NCBI GenBank assembly: GCA_029881855.1
Contig: JAOULU010000096.1
Coordinates: 1-6,652 of the forward strand
DNA from: Nitrosomonas sp.
GTDB lineage: Bacteria; Pseudomonadota; Gammaproteobacteria; Burkholderiales; Nitrosomonadaceae
Reading direction: 5' to 3'
Length of the DNA stretch: 6,652 nt
Numbering within the stretch: position 1 is the stretch's first letter; every line of letters begins with the position of its first letter. Positions 1 to 6,652 of this stretch are shown here, in pieces. The notes beneath the pieces were generated by a model, which worked only from the letters and a program-made list of their open reading frames with translations, searched no databases and was not told the DNA's origin. The position numbers and the translations under genes are program-made.

Positions 1-1161
1 ACCACCGCATATTATTTGGATTAACTGTGTTGCTCGTTCCAACACATCACGTGTTGAGGAAAAATCTACACCACGTTCAAAACGGTGCGCTGAATCAGAG
101 CTGAATCCAAGCGTGAACGATTTTCCGCTAATTACTTTTGGATTAAAGAATGCGCTTTCTAAGAAAATATCAACTGTATCATCGGTTACACCACTATCCA
201 TTCCCCCCATAATACCCGCCAATGCAAGGGGTCTACTACCATCCGCAATCAGAAGCATGTCTGATTCCAAGTTAATTTGGCTACCATTGAGTAATTGTAT
301 ACACTCGTCTGGACGAGCATAGCGTACTTGAATAGCACCAGATAATTTTTCCAAATCAAATGCATGCATTGGCTGGCCTGTTTCCAACATAACATAGTTG
401 GTCACATCAACAATGGCATTAATTAATCGCAAGCCACTGCGCTCCAAACGTTGCGCCATCCACAATGGCGTTTGTACGTCAAGATCAATATTTCGTATTA
501 CCCGCCCACAATAGAGTGGACAAGCATCAGATGCTGTAACCTGCACGTCCTGAACATCTTTAATTTCATTGGTGACCGATTCAATTTTTATGGGTGAAAA
601 ATCTGTTGCAGTTATTGCGGCAACTTCACGAGCCACACCTGACACACCAAGACAATCCGCACGATTAGGTGTAAGGCTTAACGTAAAGACTTGATCATCA
701 AGCGCATAATAATCTCTAAAATCGGCACCCACTGGCGCTTCTTTTGGAAGCAACAATAGACCCTCAGCAGCGTCACTTAACCCCAACTCTTTCGCTGAAC
801 ATAACATTCCAAAAGATGTTTCACCACGTAGTTTTGCTTTTTTAATAACAAAATCTGACAAGTGTGCGCCAACCAATGCACAGGGCACTTTGATCCCAAC
901 ACTGACATTAGGAGCCCCACATACTATTTGCAAGGGTTGCTGGTTCTCTTCACCAACATTAACAAGGCAAACTTTTAAACGATCAGCTGAAGGGTGTTTT
1001 TCAACTGAAAGAACTTCAGCCACAACAACTTTATCAAAGTTGATTGCGGCTGGATCCACACTTTCAACCTCTAATCCAGCCATTGTTAAGGCATGTGCTA
1101 GTTCGTCACTTGTGCAAGGTGGATTAACAATGGTTCTTAACCAGTTTTCAGAAAATTTCAT
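1..1161 (-). CDS. pheT: Phenylalanyl-tRNA synthetase beta subunit (3' part beyond window)
   Basis: This is the N-terminal 387 codons of the large subunit of cytoplasmic (alpha-beta)2 PheRS, which charges tRNA-Phe with phenylalanine. The family is usually about 790-800 residues, so roughly half is present and the frame is still open at the window edge. The start ATG (1159-1161) gives the typical opening [10 protein letters not shown]. Residues about 39-150 are the OB-fold tRNA-binding domain with the IVCGAPNV motif (79-86). Residues about 210-387 are the B3/B4 editing domain, with [11 protein letters not shown] (248-258), the QPMHAFD motif (263-269), LAGIMGG (314-320) and [12 protein letters not shown] (355-366). 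It lies 38 bases after pheS, as expected for a pheST operon. No Shine-Dalgarno sequence is visible before the ATG. A small hairpin occupies that spot instead. Identification is secure from several family motifs; only the missing C-terminal half cannot be assessed. Confidence 0.97.
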   Translation of the reverse strand, partial: MKFSENWLRTIVNPPCTSDELAHALTMAGLEVESVDPAAINFDKVVVAEVLSVEKHPSADRLKVCLVNVGEENQQPLQIVCGAPNVSVGIKVPCALVGAHLSDFVIKKAKLRGETSFGMLCSAKELGLSDAAEGLLLLPKEAPVGADFRDYYALDDQVFTLSLTPNRADCLGVSGVAREVAAITATDFSPIKIESVTNEIKDVQDVQVTASDACPLYCGRVIRNIDLDVQTPLWMAQRLERSGLRLINAIVDVTNYVMLETGQPMHAFDLEKLSGAIQVRYARPDECIQLLNGSQINLESDMLLIADGSRPLALAGIMGGMDSGVTDDTVDIFLESAFFNPKVISGKSFTLGFSSDSAHRFERGVDFSSTRDVLERATQLIQIICGG

Positions 1162-1169
1162 GTGTATCT

Positions 1170-1185
1170 GCTATTCGCGAACAGC
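1170..1185 (-). other. Small hairpin in the pheS-pheT gap, in place of an RBS
   Basis: On the minus strand GCTGTT and AATAGC form a six-pair stem (one G-U pair) around a CGCG loop, with the palindrome TTCGCGAA at its centre. It lies 8 bases upstream of the pheT ATG, where a Shine-Dalgarno sequence would be expected, and no purine-rich substitute is visible. Its role is unknown; it could affect how ribosomes leaving pheS reach pheT. It may also be chance, since the stem is short. Confidence 0.3.
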
Positions 1186-1199
1186 TTATAATATTAGTA

Positions 1200-2277
<1,078 letters not shown>

Positions 2278-2317
2278 AGAAAAAGGGAGGTTCGAGCAAC
2301 TTAGCTCAGACCTCCCT
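2278..2317 (-). terminator. Intrinsic terminator/attenuator between rplT and pheS
   Basis: On the minus strand AGGGAGGT (2317-2310) pairs with ACCTCCCT (2291-2284). After one mismatch and a G-U pair the stem continues with GAGC/GCTC, closed by a six-base loop (TAAGTT). Five T residues and TTTTTCTT follow. This is a good Rho-independent terminator for transcripts leaving rplT, whose stop codon is only 21 bases before the stem. It sits upstream of pheS, so it either ends the thrS-rplT transcript or limits read-through into pheST. Enterobacteria have an attenuator in the same interval, but there it is governed by the pheM leader peptide, for which there is no room here before the hairpin. Confidence 0.8.
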
Positions 2318-2338
2318 ATATATTCTAATCAAAAACTA

Positions 2339-2698
2339 TTACGCCGCTAAACTAGCTTTAGCCTGCTCAGCAATTTTTTCAAATGCAGTTTTATCAAATA
2401 CGGCCAAATCAGCCAACACTTTTCTATCAATTTCGATACTTGCTTTTTTCAGTCCATTCATAAACACGCTATAAGATAGGCCACACTCGCGTGCAGCTGC
2501 ATTAATACGGGCAATCCATAGTGAACGAAATTGGCGTTTACGTTGACGTCGATCTCGATACGCATATTGTCCTGCTTTCATTACAGCTTGCTTAGCAACA
2601 CGATAAACATTTTTACGACGGCCTCTATAGCCTTTAGCAAGCGCTAATACTTTTTTGTGCCGTGCATGGGCGGTTACGCCACGTTTTACTCTAGGCAT
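2339..2698 (-). CDS. rplT: 50S ribosomal protein L20
   Basis: A 119-residue, strongly basic protein matching the usual length of L20 (117-119), an early 23S rRNA-binding assembly protein. The start is the canonical [18 protein letters not shown], followed by [19 protein letters not shown], a long basic helix through [22 protein letters not shown] (the L20 signature area, about residues 47-68), and a globular C-terminal half with the conserved LADLAVFD (96-103). It follows rpmI by 12 bases that contain a run of seven G as its ribosome binding site. In E. coli L20 represses translation of rpmI and rplT by binding RNA upstream of rpmI; the folded leader there in this window would allow the same arrangement. 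An intrinsic terminator follows its stop codon closely. Confidence 0.98.
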   Translation of the reverse strand: MPRVKRGVTAHARHKKVLALAKGYRGRRKNVYRVAKQAVMKAGQYAYRDRRQRKRQFRSLWIARINAAARECGLSYSVFMNGLKKASIEIDRKVLADLAVFDKTAFEKIAEQAKASLAA

Positions 2699-2703
2699 TA
2701 TGT

Positions 2704-2710
2704 CCCCCCC
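2704..2710 (-). promoter_or_regulatory. Poly-G ribosome binding site of rplT
   Basis: The minus strand reads TAAGGGGGGGACATAATG: the rpmI stop codon TAA runs directly into a tract of seven G, then five bases and the rplT ATG. The G tract, with the preceding AA, is the only anti-Shine-Dalgarno-complementary element available, pairing with CCUCC partly through G-U. A homopolymer here is slippage-prone and would change the spacing between Shine-Dalgarno and start. Confidence 0.65.
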
Positions 2711-2908
2711 TTATGAATATGGCAACATTGAACGAATTGAAGCCGTATCACTTGGATGTACGCTAACAATTCCTCTTAATTGGCGTTTGTTTTTGGTTGT
2801 CTTCTTAGTCAGAATATGACGTTTAAAGGCCTGCGCTCGCTTAATGGTACCATTTGCCCGCACCTTAAAGCGCTTTGCAGCACCTCTCTTCGTTTTCATC
2901 TTCGGCAT
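2711..2908 (-). CDS. rpmI: 50S ribosomal protein L35
   Basis: A 65-residue very basic protein, exactly the family's usual length. It begins [16 protein letters not shown] and carries the L35 core [19 protein letters not shown] (residues about 28-46), ending with the typical short acidic-to-hydrophobic tail containing MLPY. It is a late-binding component of the large ribosomal subunit. The ATG at 2906-2908 is preceded by GGAG with five bases between, a good ribosome binding site. It lies between infC (105 bases upstream) and rplT (12 bases downstream), the standard order. Translation is probably coupled to rplT across the very short gap, and the structured leader before it is the likely point of L20 control (inference from the E. 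coli model). Confidence 0.97.
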   Translation of the reverse strand: MPKMKTKRGAAKRFKVRANGTIKRAQAFKRHILTKKTTKNKRQLRGIVSVHPSDTASIRSMLPYS

Positions 2909-2922
2909 ATATACTCCGCTCT

Positions 2923-2960
2923 TAGCATGAAGCTAGGTGTTTCCATAATGGAAAACTTCA
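2923..2960 (-). promoter_or_regulatory. Structured rpmI leader, candidate L20 operator
   Basis: The 105-base infC-rpmI gap (2909-3013) has nested inverted repeats on the minus strand. An outer stem pairs TGAAG (2960-2956 region reads CTTGAAG) with CTTCA (2931-2927). Inside it TTTCCAT and ATGGAAA (2940-2954) form a tight hairpin. A competing TAGC/GCTA stem (2923-2935) overlaps the outer arm. The GGAG of rpmI begins a few bases further on. In E. coli L20 represses by binding a pseudoknot in this same gap; the sequence here is not recognisably the same, so the assignment rests on position and foldability. Confidence 0.4.
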
Positions 2961-3013
2961 AGAAACCCAGCGATCACTTATTATTTATATAACACAACTT
3001 ACAGCTTTTTAGA

Positions 3014-3577
3014 TCACGATACCACTGTAGAATCAGACTTTACTTTCTCAGACTTCGTATCCTTTTTCTTGGAAGATAAAACCATAACCATCTGGCGGCC
3101 TTCCATTTTAGGAAATTGCTCTACAACGGCTAAGGACTCCAAATCATCACGAACGCGCTCTAGTAAACGCACACCAAACTCTTGATGCGCCATCTCACGC
3201 CCTCTAAAACGTAACGTTACTTTAACCTTATCCCCTTCATTTAAAAAGTTTGTTAGATTTCGTAATTTAATATTGTAATCACCACTATCGGTATTGGGTC
3301 TAAACTTAATTTCTTTTATCTGAACTTGTTTTTGTTTTAGCTTCGCATCATGCTTTCTCTTACTTTCTTGATAACGAAACTTACCATAATCCATTAACCG
3401 ACAAACTGGAGGCACTGCTGTAGGTGCGATCTCAACCAAATCTACCCCCTCATCTTCAGCCATAGTATTCGCAACAGCAAGTGTAACAACACCTACTTGC
3501 TCACCCTCTACTCCAATCAATCGTATTTCCGGCGCATCTATCTCTTGATTGATACGCGCTGTTTTCCCCTGTGCTAT
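3014..3577 (-). CDS. infC: Translation initiation factor IF-3, probable AUA start
   Basis: IF3 binds the 30S subunit, keeps it apart from 50S and proofreads the start codon and initiator tRNA. Read from ATA at 3575-3577 the protein has 187 residues (E. coli 180) and begins (M)[19 protein letters not shown], the conserved N-terminus including RINxEI. The family signature [14 protein letters not shown] lies at 60-73. The linker follows, then the C-terminal domain with [18 protein letters not shown] and the conserved [10 protein letters not shown]. No ATG, GTG or TTG exists upstream in frame between the thrS stop and the conserved N-terminus. The first TTG (3518-3520) would remove 19 conserved residues. 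GGAG (3589-3586) stands eight bases before the ATA, which supports that start. The usual start in E. coli infC is AUU, used for IF3 autoregulation; AUA would do the same job. It lies 35 bases after thrS. Confidence 0.93.
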   Translation of the reverse strand: MAQGKTARINQEIDAPEIRLIGVEGEQVGVVTLAVANTMAEDEGVDLVEIAPTAVPPVCRLMDYGKFRYQESKRKHDAKLKQKQVQIKEIKFRPNTDSGDYNIKLRNLTNFLNEGDKVKVTLRFRGREMAHQEFGVRLLERVRDDLESLAVVEQFPKMEGRQMVMVLSSKKKDTKSEKVKSDSTVVS

Positions 3578-3612
3578 GGTAAATTCTCCAAGTTTATTAA
3601 AAGTAGAAATCG

Positions 3613-5520
3613 TTAACTCTTTGAAAGAATATCATCTTTCAGACGGTCAATTAAGGTTTGTAGTGTCATTTTTCCCAAATCTTCACCTACTCTATTACGT
3701 ACAGCAACTTGACCTGTTCGAACTTCTTCATCACCCACAATAATCTGATACGGCAACTTTTTCATACTATGCTCCCGAATTTTATAGGTTATTTTCTCAT
3801 TTCTCAAGTCAAAGCTTGCCCTGATTCCACATTCTTGTAATTTAGCTGTAACTTCACGTGCATATTCGGCTTGTCCGCGTGATATATTTAAGACAATAAC
3901 CTGCTCTGGTGCAAGCCATATTGGAAACGCACCTGCATAGTTCTCAATTAAAATCCCAATAAAACGTTCTAGCGAACCTAAAATCGCTCTATGCAACATA
4001 ACGGGTACTTGCCGCGAATTATCTTCGGCGACATATTCTGCACCTAGACGATCTGGCATAGAAAAGTCTAATTGTAATGTACCACACTGCCATACACGCC
4101 CAATACAATCTTTTAGTGAAAATTCGATTTTGGGTCCATAAAAAGCACCCTCCTCAGGCTGCAATTCCCATGTGAGTTTCGCTTGATTCAAGGCCGCCTC
4201 TAAGGCCGCCTCTGATTTATCCCATTGCAACTCTGATCCTACACGTTTTTTCGGGCGGGTTGACAGCTTGACCAGTAAATCATTAAAGCCAAAATCTGCA
4301 TAAACAATCTTTAACAAATCGATGAACTGAACGACTTCTTCTTGAATCTGCTCTTCGGTGCAAAAAATATGCGCATCATCTTGTGTAAAAGCTCTAACAC
4401 GCATGATACCGTGTAGAGCACCAGATGCCTCATTGCGATGACAAGAACCAAATTCTGCTAACCGAATAGGCAAATCTCGGTAACTTTTAAGCCCTTGATT
4501 AAATATTTGCACATGTCCAGGACAGTTCATTGGCTTAATCGCAAGTATTCTTTCATCCGAATTTGTCGTAAACATATTCTCACGAAAATTTTCCCAATGC
4601 CCGGAGTTCTCCCATAGTTCTTTATCCAAAACTAGTGGTGTGCGTATTTCCTTATAACCATTATTATTTTGAACTTCGCGCATATATTGTTCAATTTGTT
4701 GCCAAAGCGCCCATCCTTTAGGGTGCCAAAACACCATACCTGGTGCTTCTTCTTGGGTATGAAATAAATCAAGCTGCTTTCCAAGTTTCCGGTGATCACG
4801 TTTTTCCGCTTCTTCCAGCCGATATAAATAATCTTTCTGATCTGCTTTATTTGTCCAAGCTGTACCATAAATACGTTGCAACATTTCATTATTAGAATCA
4901 CCACGCCAATATGCACCGGCAACTTTCATCAACTTAAATATTTTTAATTTAGATGTTGTAGGTACATGTGGCCCGCGGCATAAATCAGTAAATTCCCCCT
5001 GCGAATATAGCGATAAGTCTTCCTCGCCAGGAATAGATTCTATAATTTGTGCTTTGTAATGCTCACCCTGTTGTTTAAAGAAATTTATGGCATCTGACCG
5101 CTCCCAAACATTTCTTGTGATTTTTAAGTCACGCTTACTAATTTCGAGCATTCTTTTCTCGATAGCGCTAAGATCCTCGGGTGTAAAAGGACGCTTATAT
5201 GAGAAGTCATAATAAAAACCATCATCAATAACTGGACCAATAGTGACTTGTGCCTCAGGGAATAATTCTTTTACTGCATGTGCTAATAGGTGTGCACTAG
5301 AATGCCGAATGATTTCCAATCCATCATCGTCTTTCTCAGTAATAATGGCCAAGTCACTATCATTTTCGATTGGTTGGTCCACATCGACAAGCTTGCCATT
5401 GATTCTGCCAGCAATTGCAGCTCGTGCAAGACCTGGCCCAATAGAGGAAGCAACATCTAAAACAGTTACAGGTTGATCATATACTCGCTCCGAGCCATCA
5501 GGCAAACGCACAACAGTCAC
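3613..5520 (-). CDS. thrS: Threonyl-tRNA synthetase
   Basis: A 635-residue class II synthetase that charges tRNA-Thr and edits mischarged Ser-tRNA-Thr. Domains in order: TGS (about 1-60); the N2 editing domain with HxxxH at His73/His77 and TDLCRGPH with Cys181 and His185; the catalytic core with zinc ligands Cys333 (MNCPGH), His384 (DDAHIF) and His510 ([10 protein letters not shown]), and motif 2 around [15 protein letters not shown] (357-371); and the anticodon-binding domain (about 535-635). All key residues sit one position from their E. coli counterparts, so the enzyme looks fully active. The start is GTG (5518-5520), chosen because GGAAGG lies eight bases upstream and the protein then opens with the family's VVRLPDGS. 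No ATG is available upstream. No terminator separates it from the membrane gene upstream. It leads the thrS-infC-rpmI-rplT cluster. Confidence 0.97.
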   Translation of the reverse strand: MTVVRLPDGSERVYDQPVTVLDVASSIGPGLARAAIAGRINGKLVDVDQPIENDSDLAIITEKDDDGLEIIRHSSAHLLAHAVKELFPEAQVTIGPVIDDGFYYDFSYKRPFTPEDLSAIEKRMLEISKRDLKITRNVWERSDAINFFKQQGEHYKAQIIESIPGEEDLSLYSQGEFTDLCRGPHVPTTSKLKIFKLMKVAGAYWRGDSNNEMLQRIYGTAWTNKADQKDYLYRLEEAEKRDHRKLGKQLDLFHTQEEAPGMVFWHPKGWALWQQIEQYMREVQNNNGYKEIRTPLVLDKELWENSGHWENFRENMFTTNSDERILAIKPMNCPGHVQIFNQGLKSYRDLPIRLAEFGSCHRNEASGALHGIMRVRAFTQDDAHIFCTEEQIQEEVVQFIDLLKIVYADFGFNDLLVKLSTRPKKRVGSELQWDKSEAALEAALNQAKLTWELQPEEGAFYGPKIEFSLKDCIGRVWQCGTLQLDFSMPDRLGAEYVAEDNSRQVPVMLHRAILGSLERFIGILIENYAGAFPIWLAPEQVIVLNISRGQAEYAREVTAKLQECGIRASFDLRNEKITYKIREHSMKKLPYQIIVGDEEVRTGQVAVRNRVGEDLGKMTLQTLIDRLKDDILSKS

Positions 5521-5619
5521 TAACTTTTCCTTCCAATTTAAGTAATATCAAATAAATAAGTAATTTGCAGATTATTCTACAGCCTATAATAGAAAATAAC
5601 CTCCTAAAATAACATCCAT
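5521..5619 (-). promoter_or_regulatory. thrS leader with orphan SD-like motif and small hairpin
   Basis: This 99-base gap has no gene and no terminator. The minus strand has a perfect AGGAGG (5604-5599 area) between two copies of TTATTTT, but no ATG, GTG or TTG follows at a usable distance. Further on, TGTAGA and TCTGCA (5581-5566) form a six-pair hairpin with an ATAA loop. Two -10-like boxes, TATTAT and TAGAAT, are present without a convincing -35 partner, so a thrS promoter here is possible but unproven. Close to the gene is the thrS ribosome binding site GGAAGG. E. coli thrS is controlled by a tRNA-Thr-like operator in its leader; the loop seen here lacks a Thr anticodon sequence. Confidence 0.35.
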
Positions 5620-6372
5620 TTAATGCGTAATTGTTCTATACCAGTTATTCATTTTTTGCAATCCATTTAAACATTTTGGCGCAAAACCAATTGCTACAGC
5701 ATCAACTAAGCAGTACCAAGCCGCCACACCACTCGGTGGATTACCTTGCGTCCAATCAAATACTGGCTCAATAGAAGCCCATTTCCATGTTCCCGCAGCA
5801 GTCCCTACAATTTCTAGCCATGTACAAATAAAGAAAGCACCAAGGTATACCATCGGTGAACGTCCTTTAAAAAGACATATTACGAAAATAACAAATAAGA
5901 AAGCGCCAACTTGATCACCTTGTGCAGGAATACCACTAATACCCCATATTGACCAAAGGCCGCCAGTAATGATGACAAATATAGCCAATTTTCTCGCATG
6001 CATAAGGAAAAAACCAGAACGCGCCAATGCAACAGCAGTCAAATAGACCATTCCATGGCCTGGCGGAACATAATGAGGAACATTCTCAAACCGGTAGGTA
6101 TATCCTTCCATATAGATAGAAGCAAAAAACTCACCAATTGTGGCAAAAGCAACCGCAATAGCAACTTGCATGCGTACTTCTTTATTTTCACCAACTAATA
6201 AACAAATTAAGAAGATCCAGGCAATTACACCCAAGAGATTCTGAATTTCGATACTTGCGCTTCCATCTATTACTAAGCTAACTCCAACACAAAAGAAGGT
6301 AAAGCCCGCAATAAAATAATCACGTTTCCTATGTGGGTAGACAACCCCAGGTTTTGGAAAATGGTCCAACAT
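5620..6372 (-). CDS. Multi-spanning membrane protein of unknown function
   Basis: A 250-residue protein I do not recognise. After a 17-residue basic N-terminus it has about eight hydrophobic segments (roughly 19-36, 45-61, 68-86, 104-121, 128-146, 155-168, 174-191, 213-231) and a short soluble tail, so it is an integral inner-membrane protein without a cleavable signal. Two loop regions look alike: Glu81, then YTY (91-93), then VPPGHG (102-107) and a Tyr; and Glu187, then WKW (196-198), then GNPPSG (210-215) and a Tyr. This suggests an internal duplication with polar or aromatic residues at membrane edges, as in enzymes or carriers acting on lipids or isoprenoids, but no function can be assigned. 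The ATG at 6370-6372 has an excellent ribosome binding site, GAGGTG, four bases upstream. An intrinsic terminator lies just before that site. Base composition resembles its neighbours, and it may be co-transcribed with thrS. Confidence 0.88.
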   Translation of the reverse strand: MLDHFPKPGVVYPHRKRDYFIAGFTFFCVGVSLVIDGSASIEIQNLLGVIAWIFLICLLVGENKEVRMQVAIAVAFATIGEFFASIYMEGYTYRFENVPHYVPPGHGMVYLTAVALARSGFFLMHARKLAIFVIITGGLWSIWGISGIPAQGDQVGAFLFVIFVICLFKGRSPMVYLGAFFICTWLEIVGTAAGTWKWASIEPVFDWTQGNPPSGVAAWYCLVDAVAIGFAPKCLNGLQKMNNWYRTITH

Positions 6373-6385
6373 AATTCACCTCATG

Positions 6386-6414
6386 AAAGAAAAACCCGCC
6401 GATTGGCGGGTTTT
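6386..6414 (-). terminator. Strong intrinsic terminator abutting the membrane-gene RBS
   Basis: The minus strand reads AAAACCCGCC, loop AATC, GGCGGGTTTT, then TTCTTTC: a ten-pair uninterrupted stem with a six-pair GC core, a tetraloop and a T-rich tail. The plus strand also ends in TTTT, but no plus-strand gene ends here. The T tract stops four bases before the GAGGTG of the membrane gene, so there is no room for a promoter between them. It therefore either finally terminates transcripts from the acidic-tail gene or acts as an attenuator inside the membrane-gene leader. Confidence 0.85.
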
Positions 6415-6548
6415 CAATTCTTAGAGTTTATAAGCTATTACTTTTCACTCTATTAAATCTAATACATAAATCGCCGAATAAATATAATTCTTATTGTTTT
6501 TAGATTCACAATACATTGCAATAAAAAATGTCTGGTCTATAAAACAGC
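6415..6548. other. AT-rich stretch without a gene; possible promoter or small RNA
   Basis: Part of the 218 bases between the acidic-tail stop codon and the membrane-gene ATG. No coding frame with a start and ribosome binding site is seen on either strand. On the minus strand a loose promoter match is TTGTGA, 19 bases, TATATT (five of six to the -10 consensus), in the middle of the stretch. A transcript starting there would run about 90 bases into the strong terminator at 6386-6414, either as a small RNA or as an attenuated leader. In DNA this AT-rich such matches are common, so the call is weak. Confidence 0.25.
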
Positions 6549-6574
6549 TTCAGGAGACATCATTGTCTCCTGAA
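6549..6574 (-). terminator. Hairpin terminator after the acidic-tail gene
   Basis: A perfect 11-pair inverted repeat, TTCAGGAGACA and TGTCTCCTGAA, with a four-base loop, 17 bases after the stop codon of the upstream gene. On the minus strand it is followed by GCTGTTTTATAG, so the T tract is short and displaced by a few bases. This makes it a weaker intrinsic terminator, or a 3'-end-stabilising hairpin with the stronger terminator at 6386-6414 as backup. Confidence 0.65.
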
Positions 6575-6590
6575 CATTAATACCTACGAC

Positions 6591-6652
6591 TTAATACTCA
6601 TCATCCCAGTCATCATCGTCATCCCAGTCATCATCGTCATCCGAATCAAACT
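6591..6652 (-). CDS. C-terminus of unidentified protein with Asp/Trp repeat tail (5' part beyond window)
   Basis: Only the last 19 codons and the TAA stop (6591-6593) are inside the window; the start and the main body are off the high-coordinate edge. The reading frame gives FDSDDDDDWDDDDDWDDEY, a tail of about 14 acidic residues with Trp spaced every six. The other two minus-strand frames give either an immediate stop or a Met/Thr-rich peptide with no adjacent stop. This frame is favoured because it ends just before a hairpin terminator and because acidic C-terminal tails are a known protein feature. Such tails occur on secreted, calcium- or metal-binding and nucleic-acid-mimicking proteins, so no function can be chosen. 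The repeat arises from an 18-base tandem duplication. Confidence 0.6.
   Translation of the reverse strand, partial: FDSDDDDDWDDDDDWDDEY
6610..6642. repeat. 18-base tandem repeat, nearly two copies
   Basis: The unit TCATCATCGTCATCCCAG (plus strand) occupies 6610-6627 and is repeated for its first 15 bases at 6628-6642 before diverging. A shorter related piece (TCATCATCCCAG) precedes it at 6598-6609. On the minus strand the unit encodes Asp-rich hexapeptides containing one Trp, so its length keeps the frame and the tail can grow or shrink by six residues. Confidence 0.85.

Noticed and set aside
3518..3520. TTG as the infC start
   Set aside because: It would delete 19 residues including the conserved RINxEI segment; the frame continues upstream to an ATA with a well-spaced GGAG.
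4632..4922. Minus-strand frame of 96 codons inside thrS
   Set aside because: It is out of frame within the conserved ThrS catalytic region and has no independent support.
5566..5581. Hairpin in the thrS leader as a tRNA-Thr anticodon-arm mimic
   Set aside because: The loop is ATAA and contains no Thr anticodon (NGU), and the stem has only six pairs, so it does not resemble the E. coli thrS operator.
5998..6198. Plus-strand open frame opposite the membrane gene
   Set aside because: It is antisense to a well-formed membrane-protein frame that has an excellent ribosome binding site, and has no gene-like features of its own.
6460..6480. Antiterminator partner for the 6386-6414 hairpin
   Set aside because: Only GGCG could pair with the CGCC of the stem, four pairs that cannot be extended on either side, too weak to compete with a ten-pair stem.
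6598..6642. Repeats at the window end as a CRISPR array or regulatory iterons
   Set aside because: The 18-base copies are directly contiguous without spacers and encode a regular peptide repeat in an open frame, so a coding repeat explains them.

Overview
The window carries the conserved translation cluster thrS-infC-rpmI-rplT-pheS-pheT, with every gene on the minus strand, so transcription runs from high to low coordinates. The DNA is AT-rich. The ThrS, PheS and PheT sequences, and a four-cysteine insert in PheS that E. coli lacks, suggest a betaproteobacterium, possibly of the Nitrosomonadales (inference from remembered family sequences; no search was run).

Layout in direction of transcription: (1) 6591-6652, the last 19 residues of an unidentified protein ending in an Asp/Trp repeat tail, followed by a hairpin at 6549-6574. 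(2) 6415-6548, an AT-rich stretch without a gene, ending in a strong intrinsic terminator at 6386-6414 that abuts the ribosome binding site of the next gene. (3) 5620-6372, a 250-residue multi-spanning membrane protein of unknown function. (4) 5521-5619, a leader with an orphan Shine-Dalgarno-like sequence, then thrS (GTG start). (5) infC, which must start upstream of any ATG/GTG/TTG and appears to use AUA. (6) A 105-base structured leader, then rpmI and rplT separated by 12 bases containing a run of seven G. (7) An intrinsic terminator at 2278-2317. (8) pheS, then pheT, which runs off the low-coordinate edge.

Together these genes make threonyl- and phenylalanyl-tRNA synthetases, initiation factor IF3 and ribosomal proteins L35 and L20. 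This is a growth-rate-linked housekeeping cluster known in enterobacteria for several autoregulatory circuits (IF3 on its own start codon, L20 on the rpmI leader, ThrS on its operator, Phe-tRNA attenuation of pheST). Here the non-canonical infC start and a folded rpmI leader fit two of these. There is no visible pheM-like Phe-rich leader peptide and no obvious tRNA-Thr mimic. The coding part is ordinary. The less ordinary content lies in the terminators placed inside leaders, the unassigned membrane protein and the acidic repeat tail. I see no tRNA, rRNA, CRISPR array, insertion sequence or other mobile element.
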